A DNA stretch of 64,000 nucleotides from a bacterium M00.F.Ca.ET.205.01.1.1 (lineage in GTDB: Bacteria > Pseudomonadota > Alphaproteobacteria > Rhizobiales > Rhizobiaceae), in contig SRUQ01000001.1 in assembly GCA_004791255.1 (NCBI GenBank), forward strand, positions 124,001-188,000, given 5' to 3'. Made by a program: the position numbers and the translations under genes. Within the stretch, counting starts at the first letter, position 1; the number at the start of each line of letters is the position of its first letter. Shown piece after piece: positions 1 through 9,439 of this stretch. The notes beneath the pieces are model-generated. The model had not been told where the DNA came from. It saw nothing but the letters and a program-made list of their open reading frames with translations, and did no database searches.

Positions 1-1248
1 CTGGTTGGAACGCATCGGCGTCAGCGACGGCACGAAGCGGGCGGGGTCGAGCACGTCGCCGAGCGCTGCCAGCCGGCTGCGGCCGCGGTCCAGCCAGTCG
101 GCAAGCTGCGTCTGGTCGACGAAATATTTGAGCAGCCCGCCATCCTTTTCGTAGGAGGCGAATTTGGTCAGCGCCTTGGCCTCGTTGCGCTTGTCGGCCA
201 GCGTCTGGACGCCGAGCCGGTCCTCGGAAAACTCCTGCGCCAGGAGGAAATAGGCCGGCGCGAAATCCGGATTGGCGGCGAGGAAGGCGTTGAGCTTGTC
301 GAGCCGCTGGGCATCGTCGAACTGCAGGACATGTACCAGCTTGATCGACAGCGCCTTGCCCTTATCGGCCAACGCACCGAACACTTCGCGGGCGCCCGCC
401 TTGCCGTCCTGCACGCGCAGCAGTGTGGCAAAGCGCGTGTAGGGGTCGATGGCATCGACATCGAAGCCGGCGAAGGCCAGATAAGACCGCCGCGCGTTGA
501 GCATGTCGCCCGACAATTCGTAGACGCGGGCATTGTGGTAGAATTCGTCCGGCCGCTTCGGCTCGGCGATCGCGCCGCCCTGCGCGGCCAAAGCGGCAAA
601 GCCCTTGGCGATGGTGTCGATCGAGGCGGCGATCTGCTCGGTCGTCGCCTGCAGCTTTTCGGTCTGCGCCTGCTGCTGCGCCTGGCCGGCGGCCAGCGTC
701 TCGGTCTGCTTCTTCACCTCGTCGGTGGTCTTTTTGACCTCCGCCGTCTGCTGCGTCTGCTGCTGCTGGACCGAGGCGATCTCGTCGGTTTTCTTCACCA
801 CCGTGTCGGTGGATTTCTTGACCTCTTCGACGGTCTTCTGCGTCTGCGTGACCGTCTGCTCGATCTTGGCCACTTTTTCGGAGACGATGCCCATCGACTG
901 CTGCAATTGCGCGATGGCCGGGACCAGGCCGGCGATGACGCCATTCTGCGAATTGGTCTCCTGCTGCACGGCAAAGACGCCGCCGGCGACCGCCGCCGCA
1001 CTGGTGGCGAACACCAGCGCCGGCAGCGCCCTGGCGGCCAGCACCAGCCTCAGCACAATGGCAATGGCGATGATGACCGCGGCAATGGCGGCAACCAACG
1101 CGATATAGGCGGCGAACGGCGCCAGCGGATTGAGCACGTCCGAAACGGCGCCGCTGATGAACGCGACGCTGCCGGCCCATTTGCCGGTGCGGCTGAGCGA
1201 TGCCTTGATTAATGACGGCGCAGCGCCTGCAGCCCCGATGTCAGCCAT
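1..1248 (-). CDS. Hypothetical membrane-anchored coiled-coil protein, C-terminus cut by window edge
   Basis: The frame is open from an ATG at 1248 to base 1, giving 416 codons with no stop, so the C-terminus lies outside the window. Residues about 40-85 form two hydrophobic helices (from NPLAPFAAYIALVAAI onward). Residues about 105-200 are a long polar heptad-like stretch rich in Q, T, K and V, which predicts a coiled coil. The following part (AFAGFDVDAIDPYTRFATLL and on) looks helical and TPR-like. The start is preceded by a purine run GGGGGGAA; another ATG, five bases upstream, is out of frame. I do not recognise the family. A membrane-anchored scaffold is only an inference. Confidence 0.7.
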   Translation of the reverse strand, partial: MADIGAAGAAPSLIKASLSRTGKWAGSVAFISGAVSDVLNPLAPFAAYIALVAAIAAVIIAIAIVLRLVLAARALPALVFATSAAAVAGGVFAVQQETNSQNGVIAGLVPAIAQLQQSMGIVSEKVAKIEQTVTQTQKTVEEVKKSTDTVVKKTDEIASVQQQQTQQTAEVKKTTDEVKKQTETLAAGQAQQQAQTEKLQATTEQIAASIDTIAKGFAALAAQGGAIAEPKRPDEFYHNARVYELSGDMLNARRSYLAFAGFDVDAIDPYTRFATLLRVQDGKAGAREVFGALADKGKALSIKLVHVLQFDDAQRLDKLNAFLAANPDFAPAYFLLAQEFSEDRLGVQTLADKRNEAKALTKFASYEKDGGLLKYFVDQTQLADWLDRGRSRLAALGDVLDPARFVPSLTPMRSNQ

Positions 1249-1472
1249 GCCATTCCCCCCAAGCCGCCTGATACCACGCCCCTTCCCACAGGAAACGCGG
1301 CCTTGGCAAGGTAAGACAACAGAAACGGGCGATTTCGGGGCAGAGAAAGACCGGCCTTGGCAAGCCTCTCGACATTCCCAGGGCCAACCGGCATTAACCA
1401 AATGGACGCAACCGTCGCGTTACGTTAGCTTCGCCTTATCTCAGCAACAGCCTGCCAGAACAGTCCAGACCC

Positions 1473-2366
1473 TTGTCTCTCCCGCGCCTCTTTCCGCTTT
1501 TCCAGAAGATCCTGGCCGCCCTCTCCTTGGCGGCCATGGTGGCCGGCTGCACGACGACAGCGCCGCCCGACAGCGTGCTGGCGGTGCCGGCGCCGCCGCA
1601 GAAATACGCGGCGATCGTCGTCGACGGGAAGACCGGCAAGCAGATGTTCGAGGTCAATTCGATGGCGCAGCGCTATCCGGCCTCGTTGACCAAGATGATG
1701 ACGCTCTATCTCCTGTTCGAGGCGATGCAGTCCGGCCGCGTCAGCAAGGAGACGCAGATCCCGGTTTCCGACCACGCCGCCTCGCAGCCGCCGACCAAGA
1801 TGCGCTTCAAGCGGGGCGAAACGATCGACGTCGATTCCGCCATCCGCGCCATCGTCGTCAAATCGGCCAACGACGTGGCGGTGGCGGTGGGCGAATATCT
1901 CGGTGGCTCGGAAGACCAGTTCGCCGCCATGATGACAGCCAAGGCGCGCTCGCTCGGCATGACCAGCACCACTTTCCGCAACGCCTCGGGCCTGCCCGAC
2001 GACAGCCAGATGACGACGGCGCGCGACATGGCGGTGCTGGGCATGGCGCTGCATTCCCGCTTCCCGCAGCATTTCCACTATTTCTCCGAAAGCGACTTCA
2101 TGTTCCGCGGCAGGCTGGTGCGCGGCCACAACGACATGCTCGGCCGGGTGCGCGGCGTGAACGGCATCAAGACAGGCTATATCAGGGCGTCCGGCTTCAA
2201 CATCGTCACCTCCTACGACGCCGACGGCCGCCAGCTGATCGTGGTGGTGATGGGCGCCGATTCGGCCCGCCAGCGCAACGACCACGTCGAAGCGCTGATC
2301 CAGCGCAGCCTGTCGCCTGGCATGGACGGCACCAAGACCAGGCTGATGTTCGCCGAACAGCAGTAG
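1473..2366 (+). CDS. D-alanyl-D-alanine carboxypeptidase family lipoprotein (peptidase S11)
   Basis: This is a penicillin-binding serine peptidase that trims D-Ala from peptidoglycan stem peptides in the periplasm. All three S11 motifs are present: SxxK as SLTK with the nucleophile near Ser71 and Lys74, SxN as SAN in KSANDVAVAVGE, and KTG in GIKTGYIRASGF. The N-terminus is a lipoprotein signal ending in a lipobox (AAMVAGC), so the enzyme is probably lipid anchored. No ATG lies upstream in frame, and only the TTG at 1473 keeps the whole signal peptide, so the start is assigned there without a strong ribosome site. At 297 residues it lacks the C-terminal PBP5 beta domain, as do many alphaproteobacterial members. 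Confidence 0.88.
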   Translation: MSLPRLFPLFQKILAALSLAAMVAGCTTTAPPDSVLAVPAPPQKYAAIVVDGKTGKQMFEVNSMAQRYPASLTKMMTLYLLFEAMQSGRVSKETQIPVSDHAASQPPTKMRFKRGETIDVDSAIRAIVVKSANDVAVAVGEYLGGSEDQFAAMMTAKARSLGMTSTTFRNASGLPDDSQMTTARDMAVLGMALHSRFPQHFHYFSESDFMFRGRLVRGHNDMLGRVRGVNGIKTGYIRASGFNIVTSYDADGRQLIVVVMGADSARQRNDHVEALIQRSLSPGMDGTKTRLMFAEQQ

Positions 2367-2415
2367 GGGTGCGGGCGCGCCGCCTTGGCCATGTGGCGTA
2401 GACACCCCACCGACT

Positions 2416-2619
2416 TCGTCATCCACGGGCGGAGCAAGGAGCGTAGCGACGCGGCGCAGACCCCTGGAGCTGCTCTGCAGCCCAAGGGATCCATGCCGCG
2501 ACATGTGGGCGCCGCAACGGTGCGGAATTCTGCAGCGCTGCACCCACGACCGAGGTCCCGGCATGGATCCTCGGGTCTCCGCGACGCCGCTGCGCGGCTG
2601 CTCCGCCCGTGGATGACGA
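2416..2619. repeat. About 200-bp intergenic imperfect palindrome
   Basis: Bases 2416-2436 and 2599-2619 are perfect 21-bp inverted repeats (core GTCATCCACGGGCGGAGCA). Inside them the arms keep pairing imperfectly, for example GGGATCCATGCCGCGAC near 2487-2503 against GTCCCGGCATGGATCCT near 2555-2571. The element fills most of the 538-base gap between the carboxypeptidase and DUF1003 genes (2367-2904). It resembles rhizobial intergenic mosaic elements. Open frames across it are by-products of the palindrome. Confidence 0.7.
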
Positions 2620-2828
2620 CCGCGAAGGGCGGGCGCCGGTAGCCTGCGAACGACCAGCCACGGCAGGCCGGTGGCCACCGCCCCACGCGCCACGCGTCCA
2701 TTCCCCCAACAAAAAACCCTACAGCCGGCTATTGTCTTGCCACTGTCACGCAAACGTGCGGAAGACGTGGCATAGGCTGCGAAAACCGACGGTGGATATG
2801 CGCCGCCGCCTCGGCGTATCCTCCAACA

Positions 2829-2888
2829 CTTTGTTTCGACGCAATTCCGGACGGAAAACCGCTTCACACTTTTCCTGGAATTGCTCTA
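2829..2888. repeat. Dispersed intergenic repeat, copy 1 (partial)
   Basis: This 60-bp segment starts CTTTGTTTCGACGCAATTCC and ends CCTGGAATTGCTCTA. It matches 46091-46149 except for one substitution and one inserted C. The ends carry GCAATTCC/GGAATTGC inverted arms, so it can fold. It sits just upstream of the DUF1003 gene. The gap 2367-2904 holds only this and the palindrome; no gene is seen there. Confidence 0.75.
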
Positions 2889-2904
2889 GCTACCGCAGGA
2901 GCCC

Positions 2905-3834
2905 ATGATGAGCACCGTTCCCAAGGCATCCGAGCAGCAGGGCGGCGACAACCAGAACGACAGCGGCGGCGAGTATTTCGAGGCGCCGACCACGCAGGCC
3001 GACCTGCGCGAGGTTTCGGACGAGCATTTCGACATTCCCGAAGTGCCGGATTCCGAACCGACGCCCCCCGGCGCGTCGCGGATCAAGCAGAAGCGCAAGC
3101 CGTCGGCGATCTCGGGCCGCAAGTTCCGCAAGCGCGACCTGGTGCGCATCGACGATCTGAGGCCGAGCCTCGCCGACCGCATCCGCTCCGACCATCCGGA
3201 CCTGCCCAAGGGCGCGCGCGTCAGCCGCGAGGAGCTCGGCCGCTACCGCATGCGCTACATGGAGGAGCTGCTGCAGCAGGAGCACGGCGAATTCTCCGAG
3301 CTCGACCGCCAGGTGGTGGAATCGATCGCCAAGCAGGACACGATTTCGGAAAACTCGGAAGAGGAATTCGAGGAGCACCGCACGTTTCCCGACCGCGTCT
3401 CCGACAACATGGCGGCCTTCGGTGGCAGCTGGTGGTTCCTGATCTCGTTTGGCAGCGTGCTTCTGGTGTGGATCGGCATCAACCTGATCGCCGGCATCAG
3501 CAGCGCCTTCGATCCCTACCCCTTCATCCTGCTCAACCTCCTGCTCTCCTGTATCGCCGCCATCCAGGCGCCGATCATCATGATGAGCCAGAGGCGGACG
3601 GAGGCCAAGGACCGGCTGCGCTCCTTCAACGACTACCGCGTCAACCTCAAGGCCGAGCTGGAAGTGCGCCACCTGCACGAAAAGCTCGACTACCTGATCT
3701 CGCGCCAATGGACGCGGCTGGCCGAAATGCAGCAGATGCAGCTCGACGCCATGCACGAACTGGCCGGCGCCAAGAAGGCCAAGCGCACGGTGCGCAGGCG
3801 GCGGACGGCGAAAAGTCCGGCGGGGCCGCAGTGA
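2905..3834 (+). CDS. DUF1003 domain-containing membrane protein
   Basis: The first ~150 residues are acidic, polar and probably cytoplasmic. They are followed by the DUF1003 core: DNMAAFGGSWWFL, a first membrane helix (LISFGSVLLVWIGINLIAG), the family hallmark FDPYPFILLNLLLSCIAAIQ and IIMMSQ as the second helix, then a charged helical tail ending in an Arg/Lys-rich stretch. The biochemical role of the family is unknown. Two adjacent ATGs exist; the AGGAG at 2897-2901 is better spaced for the second (2908), so the true protein may lack the first Met. It stands alone, with tRNA-Arg downstream. Confidence 0.85.
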   Translation: MMSTVPKASEQQGGDNQNDSGGEYFEAPTTQADLREVSDEHFDIPEVPDSEPTPPGASRIKQKRKPSAISGRKFRKRDLVRIDDLRPSLADRIRSDHPDLPKGARVSREELGRYRMRYMEELLQQEHGEFSELDRQVVESIAKQDTISENSEEEFEEHRTFPDRVSDNMAAFGGSWWFLISFGSVLLVWIGINLIAGISSAFDPYPFILLNLLLSCIAAIQAPIIMMSQRRTEAKDRLRSFNDYRVNLKAELEVRHLHEKLDYLISRQWTRLAEMQQMQLDAMHELAGAKKAKRTVRRRRTAKSPAGPQ

Positions 3835-3984
3835 TCGGTCCGCGCGGTTGGCCAAAGCCTGTGTGGCCCAAGCCAAGTTCGCGCCGCCGCCAATTGCCCG
3901 TTGAAGCCAGCGCCTGCTTCCGCTAAGAAGCCGTGACTTGCCGGTTCACCGGCTGGTTCGTTTTCCGGACGCCTTGTCCTGAAA

Positions 3985-4031
<47 letters not shown>

Positions 4032-4061
<30 letters not shown>

Positions 4062-5183
4062 ATTCTCTACGCCCCCCACCCCCCGCACACTCTCCCGCTC
4101 CACCAGCGGGCACTCCAGCTTGGTGATCGGATAGCGCCCGCGTCCCACCATCGCCGTCACCTCCAGCTGCTCGATCGCCCACTGCCCCATCGCCATATGC
4201 GGCAGGATCGAGGTGGTCAGCGGCGGGAACAGGTGGCGGGCGATTTCTTCGTCGTCGTAGCCGACGACGGAGATGTCGGCGGGGATGTGCAGGCCGGCTT
4301 CCTTCAGCGCTTCGTAGCAGCCTATGGCCGTGCGGTCGTTCTGGCAAAAGATGGCGGTGGGGCGGTCTTTGAGCGCCAAGAGCTTGACGGTGGCGGCGTA
4401 GCCGGCGCTGGCCGACCAGTCGCCTTCGACCACCAGTTCTGGGTCGAAGGGGATGTCGGCGGTGGCGAGCGCGCGGCGGTAGCCTTTGAGGCGGTCCTGC
4501 GCGGCCTGCATCCAGGGCTCGCCGGTGATGGTGGCGATGCGGCGGTGGCCGTGGCTGATCAGATGGCGGGTCGAGTTCTGGCCGCCGGCGATCTCGGAGG
4601 GCACCACGGCGGGGAAGGCGTAATCCGCCGTGTAGCAGTTGAGCAGGATGACCGGGATGTCGAGGCCGTAGAGGAAATCCGGCGCCGTGATCTCGCGGGT
4701 GAAGATGGTCATGTAGATCAGCGCCGAAATGCCTCGCCGGGTCAGCGCCTCGATGGCGCGCGGCTCCATCACCGCGTCGCCCATGGTCTGCGCCACCAGA
4801 AGCACGTTGCCGGCATTCCACGAGGCCTGGCGCGCGCCCTCGATGGCGACCACGGCCTCGGGGCTGGTGGCGAGCTGGTCGACGGCGAAGCCGATGACGC
4901 CGTCGAGACCGTCGAAGGCGGGTGCCGGCGGGCGCAGCGCCGAGAAGGCGGGCGCTGCGTAGCCCAGCGCGCGGGCGGCCTCGATCACCCGCTCGCGGGT
5001 CTGCTGCGACAGCTTGATGCCTGGCGAATTGTTGAGCACGAAGGAGACGGTCGCCTGCGAGCAGCCGGCGGCGCGGGCAATGTCGGTCATGGTGACGCGG
5101 CCGCCCTTGGCGCCTTTGGCCGGGGCCTTGCGCCGCTTGCCCTGATCGCGGGTTCGCCCGTCCGGATCCGCCGTTTCGCTCAT
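4032..5183 (-). CDS. LacI family transcriptional regulator
   Basis: The protein has an N-terminal LacI helix-turn-helix ([20 protein letters not shown], hinge after [12 protein letters not shown]) followed by a periplasmic-binding-like ligand domain. It probably represses the divergent sugar importer 570 bases away and is released by that sugar. The ATG at 5183 is preceded by GGAGGGGG; the frame stays open farther upstream but without a better start. Oddly, no stop occurs before the tRNA-Arg gene: the last codons (ending RTRQDSNL) are antisense to the T arm and acceptor of the tRNA, and the stop lies inside it. The C-terminal tail may therefore be recent or non-native. Confidence 0.9.
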
Positions 5184-5750
5184 CGTGCTCGCACCCCCTC
5201 CAGCCTGTCTAGCGGCAGCCCGCCGGGCCGGCAAGGCGGCGTTGCAAGGCTCGATTAATAGAAACTCCTGGCTGTTTATATCTATTAGTGGGCTTGCCGT
5301 CCACCTGTGACGGACCTTCTGGCGCGACGAAATTCAGCGACAGCAAAGCCTGTGGCCTTGGAAGACCATGGCGGAAAAACCCGCCGCGGGGTGTCAACGA
5401 ACTGCCCGCGACGCGGGCAAACTAATACTGTTTACTAATATTGGAATGCGCGCTAACGTCCCCTTGCCGTGTCCGGCCGATGGGTCCGGGGCGGCGAAAG
5501 AGCGACGTAAATGGCCCGACGGCGGACCGATATCGCCTCCGCAGACCTTGTCTCGGTTAAGTGATATGTCAGACAAATCGGACTATTTACGAACGAAGGA
5601 TGAGTCTCTACAGTCCGCGATCGTGGCTGGGAACGACGCCATTCTTTCATTGCCGGGAACCCTTTGAGGAGAGGGCGTCCAAGCCGCAAACGGCAAGTTC
5701 AGGTGAGAAGACCGGTCAGTCCGACGGCTGACCAAAAAGGGAGGTAGAAC
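5184..5750. promoter_or_regulatory. Divergent control region between LacI gene and sugar importer
   Basis: This 567-base gap contains no supported gene. AT-rich islands stand out against the GC-rich background. The 7-mer ACTAATA occurs at 5421-5427 and 5434-5440 (13-base spacing, about one helical turn) and inverted at 5283-5289, so these are candidate half-sites for the adjacent regulator. The binding protein start at 5751 is preceded by GGGAGG with good spacing. No operator has been shown; this is pattern only. Confidence 0.4.
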
Positions 5751-6713
5751 ATGAAGTCCTTGATACGCAATGCATCCGTGGCCACCGCAGCGCTGCTGCT
5801 CGGCCTGACGGCGACGGCAATCGCGCGCGCCGACGACAAGCCGACGCTGGCCTTCGTCGTCAACGGCGCTTCCGATTTCTGGAAGGCGGCCGAAGCCGGG
5901 GTGAAGAAGGCGCAGGGCGAACTGCCCGACTACAATCTCGAACTCAAATATCCCGAGCAGTCCTCGGTTGCCATCCAGCAGCGGCTGATGGACGATCTGG
6001 TCACGGCCGGCGTGAAGGGCATCATGGTGTCCGCCGTCGACCCGAAGACCTCGACCGACGGGCTGAACAAGATCGCCTCGCAAACGGCGCTGTTCACCAC
6101 CGATAGCGACGCCCCGCAGACCAAGCGCGTCGCCTATATCGGCTCGTCCAACGTCGATGCCGGCAAGCAGGCGGCCGAAATTGCCAAGAAGGCGATGCCG
6201 AACGGCGGCAAGTGCCTGGGCTTCGTCGGCCTGCTCGGCGCCGACAATGCCAAGGAGCGCATCCAGGGCATGAAGGACGGCCTCGCCGGCACCAAGATCG
6301 AACTCATCGACGTGCGCGGCGACGATATCGACCAGGCGCGCGCCAAGAAGAACGTCGAGGACGCGCTGGTCGCCAGCCCCGACGTCACCTGCATGGTAGG
6401 CTTCTATTCCTACAACACGCCGCGCATCTATGAAGCGCTGCGCGACGCCGGCAAGCTCGGCTCGATCACCGTCGTCGGCTTCGATGACGATCCGATCACG
6501 CTGGGCGGCGTCAAGGAAGGCACCGTTGCCGCCACCGTCGTGCAGCAGCCCTTCGAATGGGCCTATCAGGGCATGAAGCTGATGGCTTCCTACCTCAAGG
6601 GCGACAAGTCGGGCATCCCGGCCGGCGGCCTGATCATCGTCCCGACCAAGATCATCGGCAAGGATGATGTCGACGCCTACGCCGCCAACCTGAAGGCGAT
6701 GTCCGGAAACTAA
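5751..6713 (+). CDS. Sugar ABC transporter substrate-binding protein
   Basis: This is the periplasmic receptor of a ribose/xylose-class (CUT2) importer. A cleavable signal peptide (about residues 1-27, ending AIARA) is followed by a Peripla_BP_4-type two-lobed fold. Recognisable family stretches are FVVNGASDFWKAAEAGVKKA, GIMVSAVDPKT, MVGFYSYNTPRIYEAL and ITVVGFDDDP. Length (320 aa) is normal. It is the first gene of an operon with the ATPase and permease that follow, and a strong hairpin lies just after its stop. The exact sugar cannot be told from the sequence. Confidence 0.93.
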   Translation: MKSLIRNASVATAALLLGLTATAIARADDKPTLAFVVNGASDFWKAAEAGVKKAQGELPDYNLELKYPEQSSVAIQQRLMDDLVTAGVKGIMVSAVDPKTSTDGLNKIASQTALFTTDSDAPQTKRVAYIGSSNVDAGKQAAEIAKKAMPNGGKCLGFVGLLGADNAKERIQGMKDGLAGTKIELIDVRGDDIDQARAKKNVEDALVASPDVTCMVGFYSYNTPRIYEALRDAGKLGSITVVGFDDDPITLGGVKEGTVAATVVQQPFEWAYQGMKLMASYLKGDKSGIPAGGLIIVPTKIIGKDDVDAYAANLKAMSGN

Positions 6714-6727
6714 GACCACAGGCAGTG

Positions 6728-6757
6728 CAGCCGGCTCAACATCGCTTGAGCCGGCTG
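6728..6757 (+). promoter_or_regulatory. Intercistronic 12-bp perfect hairpin after binding-protein gene
   Basis: CAGCCGGCTCAA at 6728-6739 pairs perfectly with TTGAGCCGGCTG at 6746-6757 around a 6-base loop. There is no T tract, so it is more likely an mRNA-stabilising or partial-termination structure than a full terminator. It separates the highly needed binding protein from the ATPase gene. Confidence 0.7.
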
Positions 6758-6828
6758 TTCGCATTGACGAAGTCTGCTTGGACCGTCAGTCTGCCCAGAG
6801 GTCAGCCCGCCAATCGCTGTCAGGCACG

Positions 6829-8367
<1,539 letters not shown>

Positions 8368-8425
8368 TTTTTGCCTTGAGGTCGCGGAAGCGCGATCCGC
8401 TCAGGCAGGCATTGGGGAGACGACG

Positions 8426-9421
8426 ATGACCAAGAAAGATCTCGGCCTGCTGATCCTGATCCTGGTGGTGGGCGCCATCGTCGCCATCATCAATCCGCGC
8501 TTCCTGCTGCCGATCAACCTCGCCAACACCTCGAACCTGATCGGCCTGTTCGGCATCCTGTCGATCGGCCAGGCCTTCGTCATCATCACCGGCGGCATCG
8601 AATTGTCGGTCGGCTCGGTGGTCGCCCTGCTCGGCACGCTGTTCATCGACTTCATCGCCGTGCGTGGCATGGGTTGGCCAATCGCCTTCGTCCTCATCCT
8701 GGTGCTCGGCGCCATTATCGGCCTGGCGCATGGCTGGCTGATCACGCGGCTCAAGTTGCAGCCCTTCGTCGTCACGCTGTGCGGCCTGTTGATTTACCGC
8801 GGCGTCGCCCGCTTCTACACCGCCGACGGTACAGCCGGTTTCGCCTTCGGCCAGAATTTTCCCGACCTCGAATTCCTCACCGCCGGCCGCTCCTGGGGCG
8901 TACCGAACTCCTTCATCGCGCTCATCGTCATCGCCATGGTCATGTGGGTGGTGCTGCACCGCTCGGTGTTCGGCCGCTATCTCTACGCCATCGGCAAGAA
9001 CGAGGAGGCGGCGAAATATTCGGGTATCCGCACCGGCCGCATCGTCATGGCGGCTTACGTCATCTGCGGCGTGCTGACGGCGCTGTCGGCGATCTATTTC
9101 GCCATGTACACGCGCTCGATCTCGCCGGCCAGCCACGGCCAGTTCTACGAACTCTACGCCATAGCCGCAGCCGTGCTCGGCGGCTTCTCACTGCGCGGCG
9201 GCGAAGGTTCGCTGATCGGCGTCCTCCTCGGCACGGTGCTGCTGCAGGAGTTGCAGAACCTGGTCAATCTGCTGGGCATCCCCTCCTCGCTCAACTTCGC
9301 CGTCATGGGCGGCGTCATCCTCATCGGCGTGCTGGTCGACCAGCAATGGGGCGTGTTCCGGGCACGGCGGCGGATGGTCGATGCCAGCCGCAAGAGCATG
9401 GCCGGCGCGGCGGCGGAATAA
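8426..9421 (+). CDS. Sugar ABC transporter permease (RbsC-type)
   Basis: This 331-residue, highly hydrophobic protein is of the BPD_transp_2 class. It begins MTKKDLGLLILILVVGAIVA and carries the conserved segment GGIELSVGSVVALLG and, near the C-terminus, AAAVLGGFSLRGGEGS. It forms the membrane channel with the two preceding gene products. The ATG at 8426 follows GGGGAGA; the frame upstream overlaps the ATPase gene end and is not used. It is the last gene of the operon and converges on the polysaccharide cluster. Confidence 0.93.
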   Translation: MTKKDLGLLILILVVGAIVAIINPRFLLPINLANTSNLIGLFGILSIGQAFVIITGGIELSVGSVVALLGTLFIDFIAVRGMGWPIAFVLILVLGAIIGLAHGWLITRLKLQPFVVTLCGLLIYRGVARFYTADGTAGFAFGQNFPDLEFLTAGRSWGVPNSFIALIVIAMVMWVVLHRSVFGRYLYAIGKNEEAAKYSGIRTGRIVMAAYVICGVLTALSAIYFAMYTRSISPASHGQFYELYAIAAAVLGGFSLRGGEGSLIGVLLGTVLLQELQNLVNLLGIPSSLNFAVMGGVILIGVLVDQQWGVFRARRRMVDASRKSMAGAAAE

Positions 9422-9439
9422 ACGCCCCCCCGCGCCAGC

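Noticed and set aside
1425..2867. 480-codon minus-strand frame across the carboxypeptidase gene and the palindrome
   Set aside because: It spans a known gene and repeats; no protein motif.
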